Source: Gammaproteobacteria bacterium | Lineage (GTDB): Bacteria > Pseudomonadota > Gammaproteobacteria > Pseudomonadales > Azotimanducaceae | Assembly: GCA_002712135.1 (NCBI GenBank) | Contig: PASO01000007.1 | Location: 48,538-55,513, forward strand | Direction of reading: 5' to 3' | Length of the DNA: 6,976 nt | Translations under genes and position numbers: made by a program | Notes under the pieces: model-generated | Told to the model about the DNA's origin: nothing | Database searches by the model: none | Seen by the model: the letters and a program-made list of their open reading frames with translations, nothing else | Part shown: positions 1 through 5,116 of the stretch, one piece after another | How positions within the stretch are numbered: the stretch's first letter is position 1 | Layout: each line of letters starts with the position of its first letter

Positions 1-405
1 GAGCGTATGCTGCTCACGCCGACATACCATGTATTCGAGATGTACGTTCCGCACCACGATGCCGTACACCTGCCCTGCTTTGTCGATGCGAGCACCCTTG
101 GCGAAGGCGACACCAAGGTACCAGCAATCAGTGCTTCTGCGAGTCGCGCTGACAACGGCAGTGTCCATGTGACCATGACGAACCTCTCGGCTGACCAGGC
201 AATTGACGTCAACGTTGCATTGCATGGCCTTGAAGCTTCAGCATGCGATGCCCGCGTCCTGACTGGCGATGCGATGAACAGCCACAATACCTTCGATTCG
301 CCCGAGACAGTGAAACCGGAAGCGTTCGACGGTGTAAGCCTGGCATCAGGATCAGCCACTGTTTCCATGCCGGCGAGATCGGTGGTTGCGTTCACTACAA
401 AGTAG
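1..405 (+). CDS. Alpha-L-arabinofuranosidase, GH51 family, C-terminal fragment (5' end outside window)
   Basis: The frame is open from base 1 to a TAG stop at 403-405, so this is the last 134 codons of a gene that begins to the left; the ATG at base 7 is an internal Met. The fragment starts with ERMLLTPTYHVFEMY, the conserved stretch at the end of the catalytic barrel and start of the C-terminal beta-sandwich in GH51 enzymes. Further on it has HNTFDSPETVKP, and it ends with a proline-x-arginine-SVV strand, both typical of the alpha-L-arabinofuranosidase C-terminal domain. GH51 enzymes release terminal arabinofuranosyl residues from arabinoxylan, arabinan and related oligosaccharides with retention of configuration. 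The catalytic glutamates lie upstream and cannot be checked, nor can a signal peptide, so cellular location is unknown. A 73-nt gap separates it from the next gene on the same strand; co-transcription is possible but not shown. Confidence 0.87.
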   Translation, partial: ERMLLTPTYHVFEMYVPHHDAVHLPCFVDASTLGEGDTKVPAISASASRADNGSVHVTMTNLSADQAIDVNVALHGLEASACDARVLTGDAMNSHNTFDSPETVKPEAFDGVSLASGSATVSMPARSVVAFTTK

Positions 406-478
406 CGGTCATACAATAAAATGATCCGGGTCTCTATCCTTACGGACGTCAAAGGCAGCACGATCTCGGCATCGTAAA
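406..478 (+). other. Intergenic spacer between GH51 gene and FG-GAP lipoprotein gene
   Basis: A 73-nt spacer. TACAAT at 412-417 resembles a -10 box, but no -35 element at 16-18 nt spacing is visible. No convincing terminator hairpin was found, so it is unclear whether the two genes share a transcript. Confidence 0.3.
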
Positions 479-2185
479 ATGAAACCACTCCTGCCACTTA
501 TTGCCATCCTATTAGTCGCCGCCTGTAGCGGCGGAACCGGCGGCAGTAGCCTTAACAACCCTCCCGCCAACATTGAAACTGACGAACGCACACCCGAACC
601 AAAGCCAGGAACTGAAATGTCCTTTACGGATGTCACCTCAGAATCAGGCATTGCATACGAAGTTATCTTCAGTTTCGGCGACATGCCCGAAGGCGAACCC
701 GTTCCTGCCATCCCTACCAGCGGCGCCGCGGCTGGTGATTACGACAACGACGGCGACATTGATCTCTTCATTGTTTGGGGAGACAAAGGCCCCAATCGGC
801 TATACCGCAACGATGGTAATCTAAAGTTTACCGATGTGGCTGAGGACGCCGGTGTCGCATTCCTGGGGCCGGACGGTTCGACGAGCTTCCAGGTAGGCCC
901 AGTTTTCGCCGATGTGGACGGAGATGGCGATCTGGATTTATTTCTTCGCGGCTTATCGGTGAAATCTCTCCTTCTGCGCAACAACAACGATGGCACCTTC
1001 TCCGACATAACGGACGATACGGGTTTGTTATTCTCAAGACCCTACGGCATGTCCACAGCATTTGGCGACTACGATCTCGATGGTGATCTGGACCTTGTCA
1101 CCACGCACTGGGCATCGCCACAAGATAGAAATAACCCGGGCGATACCGAGCATATGTGGCGCAACGATACTGAAGGTGAAGATATCTTCTTCACCAGTGT
1201 CAGCGAGATAGCAGAGATAGCGCCCAGCATCGCACAACTGAAGGATCCTAACGGACTAGAATACGGTGCTGATCGCACCTTTACTCCGACGTTTGCACGC
1301 ATTAACGATGACCTTTTCCCGGACCTACTCATGGTGGCCGACTTCAATCAGACTCAATATTTCACTAATAATGGAGATGGAACGTTCGTCAACACGACAG
1401 ATGTGGATGTGCTTATTGACGGTAATGGCATGGGGTCCGCGGTCGGAGATTACGACAACGATGGCGATCTAGACTGGTTTGTGACCAGCATCCTGTACCC
1501 AAGCAATGAAAAACCTCTGAAAGCTTCTCTGTCGCACTACGGTAACCGGTTGTATCAAAACCATCAGGGGATGTTCGTTGACGTTACTGATGAAGCGGGC
1601 ATTATCGATGGCGGGTGGGGCTGGGGAGCTTGTTTTATCGATTTCGAAAACGATGGTGATCTCGATATCTACCATACCAATGGCTGGCAAAAATCAATTC
1701 TGCCACCAGATGACTTTCCGTTTTTTGAGGGCTATAGGACTGACCATAGCCGGGCGTTCGTGAATCGCGGTGACAGATCTTTCGTGGAACAAGCCGAGGA
1801 TTTAGGTCTACTCGACACTGAAATGGGACGTGGAGTGGTCTGCGCCGACTTTGACAATGACGGTGATACGGACATTCTGCTACTTGCCGACAGACCGATC
1901 CTCTGGCGCAATAATGAATCTGGCAATGAGTACCTTAAGGTACGTCTCATCGGACGCACCCCGAATACAGAGGCTTCCGGCGCAAGAATCTCATTAACTT
2001 CAGAAAACACCAGTCAGATCCGCGAGATATCTATCGGCAGCAACTTTCTGTCACAGAATCCGGCTGTTCAGCTATTTGGACTAGGGTCAGATACAAACGC
2101 AGATCTCAACGTCAGTTGGCCCGATGGCTCGGAAACCATCATGATCGATGTATCTAGCGGTCAAACACTGGAGATTACCCAGTAA
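479..2185 (+). CDS. FG-GAP/VCBS repeat lipoprotein with C-terminal ASPIC/UnbV domain (CRTAC1-like)
   Basis: Complete 568-residue protein. The N-terminus is a short basic end, a hydrophobic stretch and a lipobox VAAC with Cys16, so it is probably processed by signal peptidase II and lipid-anchored in the outer or inner membrane facing outward. A Ser/Gly/Pro-rich linker follows. Six calcium-loop motifs of the DxDxDGDxD type begin at about residues 87, 145, 197, 324, 388 and 457, with a degenerate one near 276 (INDDLFPD); these are typical of FG-GAP/VCBS blades of a beta-propeller. Residues about 485-568 match ASPIC/UnbV: ASGARI, IREISIGSNFLSQ, FGLG and WPDGS. The ATG at 479 is the first possible start after an in-frame TGA at 422-424; no good Shine-Dalgarno is visible. 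Related proteins are common in marine and soil bacteria and are inferred to act in calcium-dependent binding or adhesion; a precise function is not known. Confidence 0.9.
   Translation: MKPLLPLIAILLVAACSGGTGGSSLNNPPANIETDERTPEPKPGTEMSFTDVTSESGIAYEVIFSFGDMPEGEPVPAIPTSGAAAGDYDNDGDIDLFIVWGDKGPNRLYRNDGNLKFTDVAEDAGVAFLGPDGSTSFQVGPVFADVDGDGDLDLFLRGLSVKSLLLRNNNDGTFSDITDDTGLLFSRPYGMSTAFGDYDLDGDLDLVTTHWASPQDRNNPGDTEHMWRNDTEGEDIFFTSVSEIAEIAPSIAQLKDPNGLEYGADRTFTPTFARINDDLFPDLLMVADFNQTQYFTNNGDGTFVNTTDVDVLIDGNGMGSAVGDYDNDGDLDWFVTSILYPSNEKPLKASLSHYGNRLYQNHQGMFVDVTDEAGIIDGGWGWGACFIDFENDGDLDIYHTNGWQKSILPPDDFPFFEGYRTDHSRAFVNRGDRSFVEQAEDLGLLDTEMGRGVVCADFDNDGDTDILLLADRPILWRNNESGNEYLKVRLIGRTPNTEASGARISLTSENTSQIREISIGSNFLSQNPAVQLFGLGSDTNADLNVSWPDGSETIMIDVSSGQTLEITQ
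737..1474 (+). repeat. Near-identical coding repeats of a calcium-loop motif
   Basis: The stretch encoding DYDNDGD occurs at 737-757 and again at 1448-1468 with one base difference over 21 nt. Related but more diverged copies encode the other loops, near 911, 1067, 1640 and 1847. They reflect FG-GAP blade duplication inside one gene rather than a mobile or regulatory repeat. Confidence 0.6.
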
Positions 2186-2204
2186 CCCTCGCAGCAAAAG
2201 ACAC
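2186..2204. other. Convergent intergenic gap of 19 nt
   Basis: This is the only spacer between the stop codons of the + strand lipoprotein gene and the - strand dioxygenase gene. It contains no inverted repeat or T-tract that would make an intrinsic terminator. Any terminator must lie inside the coding ends, or transcripts must run into the opposing gene. Confidence 0.6.
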
Positions 2205-3071
2205 CTATTGATGCTCGGGCCATCGTTCAACGAACTGTGGCGCGTGTTCTCGGATCCAGAACTTCAATGGCAGGTCATCATCGAAACTATTCGACGAGCC
2301 ATAGGCGCCGTGATGAGAAAAACCAAGTAGCTGCCTCTGAATTGGTGTTGCGCGATGCATAAAGTGACTGACGGTCATATCGTCACGATTGGCAAGCCAT
2401 CTATATGAATAACCGTTGAATATCATGTAGCGAGTCTGGTCACTGACATTAAGCGACGGCGTGTGCCACAATCGGCGATCGAAAAAGATCGCTGAACCTG
2501 CGGGTGCACAAACCTGAACTGCATCTTCTATTAGCCGCTTGCGATCTTTGCCAGGGAACACCCGACTGCGATGACTGCCAGGCAAACAGGTGAAATTCGA
2601 CATTCCCGGTTCCAGAGTATCTGTCAGCACGTAACCCACCTTCATGGAGATTCTTGGTGGCTCGATGCTCTCCTGGATATCTCGCGTGAGGTTGCCGGTA
2701 TAGGTGTGCCAGTTAACCCATTCCCTGTGCTCTTCCAGTTTATATTTTGTCGTTGGTGGAGTCTGCATCCCAACCGTGTGATAAAGCTTGATGTCAGGAC
2801 CGAGGATGCCCCAGATCTTGGGCAGGGTTCGGTACCAGTCCACAAGGTTCAGCAGTTCATCTCGCTGACCGATAAAGTCGATCACGCCGAAGTAACGATC
2901 CATTGGCACATTGTGGACACGCTTGTATTCCTCTACTACCTCACGCGTGATCTCAAGGTACCTTTGCACCAAGTTTGGCGGTAATGCATCTTTCATAAGA
3001 AAGTAACCGTCCTCCCTGAAGGCACGGTATTCTTCTTCCGTAAGCAGGTAATCGAGTGATCTTGGATCCAT
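2205..3071 (-). CDS. Phytanoyl-CoA dioxygenase (PhyH) family Fe(II)/2-oxoglutarate oxygenase
   Basis: Complete 288-residue protein, a usual length for bacterial PhyH-family oxygenases. The N-terminal pattern LTEEEYRAFREDGYFLMKDAL is the standard opening of the family. The jelly-roll core shows KVGYVLTD (144-151), LPGSH (163-167), the distal iron-ligand region RLWHTPSLN with His203, and Arg214 in the following strand, expected to bind the 2-oxoglutarate carboxylate. The first half of the metal triad is unusual: the WHxD position reads W121-H122-T-Y124, with no carboxylate, while H115-R-E117 lies just before and could supply an HxE pair. Family members hydroxylate lipids, osmolytes and natural products; the substrate here cannot be read from sequence. 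The ATG at 3071 has a weak upstream GAGA-like stretch. The gene lies 74 nt downstream of the ABC exporter pair on the same strand, so it is probably in the same operon and may act on the exported molecule. Confidence 0.88.
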   Translation of the reverse strand: MDPRSLDYLLTEEEYRAFREDGYFLMKDALPPNLVQRYLEITREVVEEYKRVHNVPMDRYFGVIDFIGQRDELLNLVDWYRTLPKIWGILGPDIKLYHTVGMQTPPTTKYKLEEHREWVNWHTYTGNLTRDIQESIEPPRISMKVGYVLTDTLEPGMSNFTCLPGSHRSRVFPGKDRKRLIEDAVQVCAPAGSAIFFDRRLWHTPSLNVSDQTRYMIFNGYSYRWLANRDDMTVSHFMHRATPIQRQLLGFSHHGAYGSSNSFDDDLPLKFWIREHAPQFVERWPEHQ

Positions 3072-3145
3072 GCGGTGCCGTTCTCTTATGTAAAGGGGAA
3101 GTGCAACAAAATCAGCTTTCGGTTATAGCACAAGTTTAAGTCGAA
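3072..3145 (-). other. Intergenic spacer between ABC gene and dioxygenase gene
   Basis: A 74-nt spacer on the - strand operon. I see no intrinsic terminator hairpin and no convincing sigma-70 promoter with correct spacing. This is compatible with read-through from the ABC genes into the dioxygenase gene. Confidence 0.4.
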
Positions 3146-5116
3146 TCAAGCGTTGGCAAGTTCGACAAACCTTCGGTATTCGCCGTCTTGCAGGGCAAGG
3201 AGTTCCTCATGTGTCCCCTGCTCGATAATTCGACCATCTTTTAGAAACACGATGCGATCCGCATGACGGATCGTAGACAGACGATGGGCGATGACGATGA
3301 CAATTTTCTTGTTGTCCTCCGCATCAAGTGCCTTCAGGAGCGATGCTTCAGTCTCGGGGTCAAGTGCAGCAGTTGGTTCATCTAATATAAGAATAGACGC
3401 CTCACGCAAAAAAGCACGAGCAATCGATAGTCGCTGTTTTTGTCCGACCGATAATGTGCCGCCACCACGTCCGATCCACGAATCAAATCCTTCGGGCATG
3501 GCCTCAATAAAGTCGAGCGCACCTGCCTGTCCGCAGGCCTCTCTCATGTCATCAAGGCTCGCTTCCGGTTTCGCGATACGCAGATTCGCAGCTATGGTAT
3601 CGGTCAGTAGCTGATGTTCCTGAAACACATAGGCTGCATGGTTACGCAGTTGTGTAATGTCGAAATCGGTGATATCGGTATCATCGAAGAAGACACGCCC
3701 TGAAGTCGGCTGAATAAACTTGGGAATCATATACGCTAGCGTTGATTTGCCAGCCCCGGTTGCTCCGGCAATGGCGATAGTTTCTCCAGGGTTTACGCTA
3801 AATGAGATATTAGATAGCGCCTCACGGCCGTCAGGATACCTAAAGCTCACATTTTCAAAACGAATGCCGGCTCCTATTCCAGGTACAGATCGAGTTATGT
3901 CTGCCATAGATGATGACTCAGAGTCATGATCCATCATAAAGAATACGCGTCTGGCAGCGGCTGCGTTGTCCTGCTGTTCGATCCAGATCTGGCCGAACTG
4001 CATCGATGTTTCGTAGAGCATTGAATACATACGAAGAATGACCGGGGTATCCCCCAGGGTCAGATGCCCATCGATAATGCCGTTAAAGATGATCCAGAAT
4101 CCTAGTGTCTGGAACAACAGATGGATATTATCTGCGATCCAGAGCACCACATTTCGCACCAATAACAAAAGCAATGACTGCTTGAACGACTCTTTACTGG
4201 CATCGCGAAACTTTTCTTGCTCTGTTTGGCCACCACCCAGACTCTGGATAGTAGCCACATTTTTTAGCCCCTCTTCAAGATCGTTGGTGGTTGCGCTCCC
4301 CGAAGAGCGGCTTGCCTGACTGGCTTTGCGCATCCAATTGGCGAGAGGCGAGGTCAGAATGAGAGTGATGATGACCGCAGTAAACCCGACCCACACGAGC
4401 TCGGGAGCAGTGTTGCCATAAACCATAGACAATACCCAGAGGTTCAGACTTACGCTAAACACCATGGTGTAGGGGTTGACTGTCAAGGCGTGACACATGC
4501 CCGCGATGGAGGGGGTGTCGTGCATTACCCGAAAAATGGCATCGCCGGAACGCTGTTGCTGCAACGTTGTTAGCGGCAGGCGTGACATGTTACCGAAGAG
4601 CACCTGGCGAACATGATGGGTTATGCGTTGCGATAATCTGATGGCAACACTGAGATCGATCAGCCCGATAAGACCATGGGCGGAACTCATACCAGAGCTA
4701 ACTTTGTTCTCGGACTGGGTTGCAACGTCTGCACCCTCCGCAAGATTTGCCTCCAGCGCCGTATTCCCGGAGTATCCTACCAGCATAAAAACTAGCGCCA
4801 GAGCTATAAGCGTATAGAGTGTGATGTCCAGGGGCGATGCGGTCGCGACAGCCTGCAGAAAAGGGAACATAAAAAATGGGTATAGCATCTCATCGAGATT
4901 CTGTATGGGCATCTGCATGACGCCGTGATCGACCACAATCTTGAGAAACCAGGGTAGGCACAATCCGATTGTAAAAATCAACGTCACGAGCACGAGTCTC
5001 ACGCCAAGTAGTCGCTGCTGCGGATAGAGAAAACCAAGCGCGCGACGGAATATCTCTATGACGCCTCTACTCGTAAGCCGCGTATCAATGTCCAGACGGT
5101 CGTGGTAGTCAGGCAT
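3146..5116 (-). CDS. ABC exporter half-transporter (fused permease and ATPase), second subunit
   Basis: A 656-residue protein with an N-terminal transmembrane domain and a C-terminal nucleotide-binding domain, the layout of type I (ABCB/MsbA-like) exporters. In this numbering the ATPase has the aromatic A-loop Tyr427, Walker A GATGAGKS at 451-458, Q-loop Gln499, signature LSVGQ at 555-559, Walker B ILILDE at 575-580 with catalytic Glu580, and switch His611. Hydrophobic helices lie near residues 37-59, 99-116, 208-233, 236-258, 314-343 and 355-378. A hydrophilic stretch of about 35 residues after TM2 (about 116-151) has no counterpart in the partner protein. The frame stays open to an ATG at 5197, but that would overlap the upstream gene by 89 nt. 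The ATG at 5116 gives an 8-nt overlap (ATGCCTGA) and has GAG seven bases upstream, so it is preferred. Probably a heterodimer with the upstream product; substrate unknown. Confidence 0.9.
   Translation of the reverse strand: MPDYHDRLDIDTRLTSRGVIEIFRRALGFLYPQQRLLGVRLVLVTLIFTIGLCLPWFLKIVVDHGVMQMPIQNLDEMLYPFFMFPFLQAVATASPLDITLYTLIALALVFMLVGYSGNTALEANLAEGADVATQSENKVSSGMSSAHGLIGLIDLSVAIRLSQRITHHVRQVLFGNMSRLPLTTLQQQRSGDAIFRVMHDTPSIAGMCHALTVNPYTMVFSVSLNLWVLSMVYGNTAPELVWVGFTAVIITLILTSPLANWMRKASQASRSSGSATTNDLEEGLKNVATIQSLGGGQTEQEKFRDASKESFKQSLLLLLVRNVVLWIADNIHLLFQTLGFWIIFNGIIDGHLTLGDTPVILRMYSMLYETSMQFGQIWIEQQDNAAAARRVFFMMDHDSESSSMADITRSVPGIGAGIRFENVSFRYPDGREALSNISFSVNPGETIAIAGATGAGKSTLAYMIPKFIQPTSGRVFFDDTDITDFDITQLRNHAAYVFQEHQLLTDTIAANLRIAKPEASLDDMREACGQAGALDFIEAMPEGFDSWIGRGGGTLSVGQKQRLSIARAFLREASILILDEPTAALDPETEASLLKALDAEDNKKIVIVIAHRLSTIRHADRIVFLKDGRIIEQGTHEELLALQDGEYRRFVELANA

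Noticed and set aside
386..417. Possible sigma-70 promoter (TTGCGT or TTCACT with TACAAT)
   Set aside because: The -10 match is good, but spacers are 20 and 15 nt and the -35 matches are partial; an AT-rich chance match is as likely.
409..711. 100-codon - strand open frame covering the spacer and the start of the lipoprotein gene
   Set aside because: Most of it is antisense to the signal peptide and linker of a clear lipoprotein; no family similarity is recognised.
2175..2185. TTAC-CCA-GTAA inverted repeat as terminator
   Set aside because: Only four base pairs with a 3-nt loop and no T-tract; too weak.
2571..2984. 137-codon + strand open frame opposite the dioxygenase gene
   Set aside because: It lies entirely antisense to a well-supported family member, has no recognisable domain and no credible ribosome binding site.
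3072..3145. Possible promoter for the dioxygenase gene
   Set aside because: TTGTTG and TACATA/CATAAG-like hexamers occur on the - strand, but spacing is about 10-13 nt, too short for a standard promoter.
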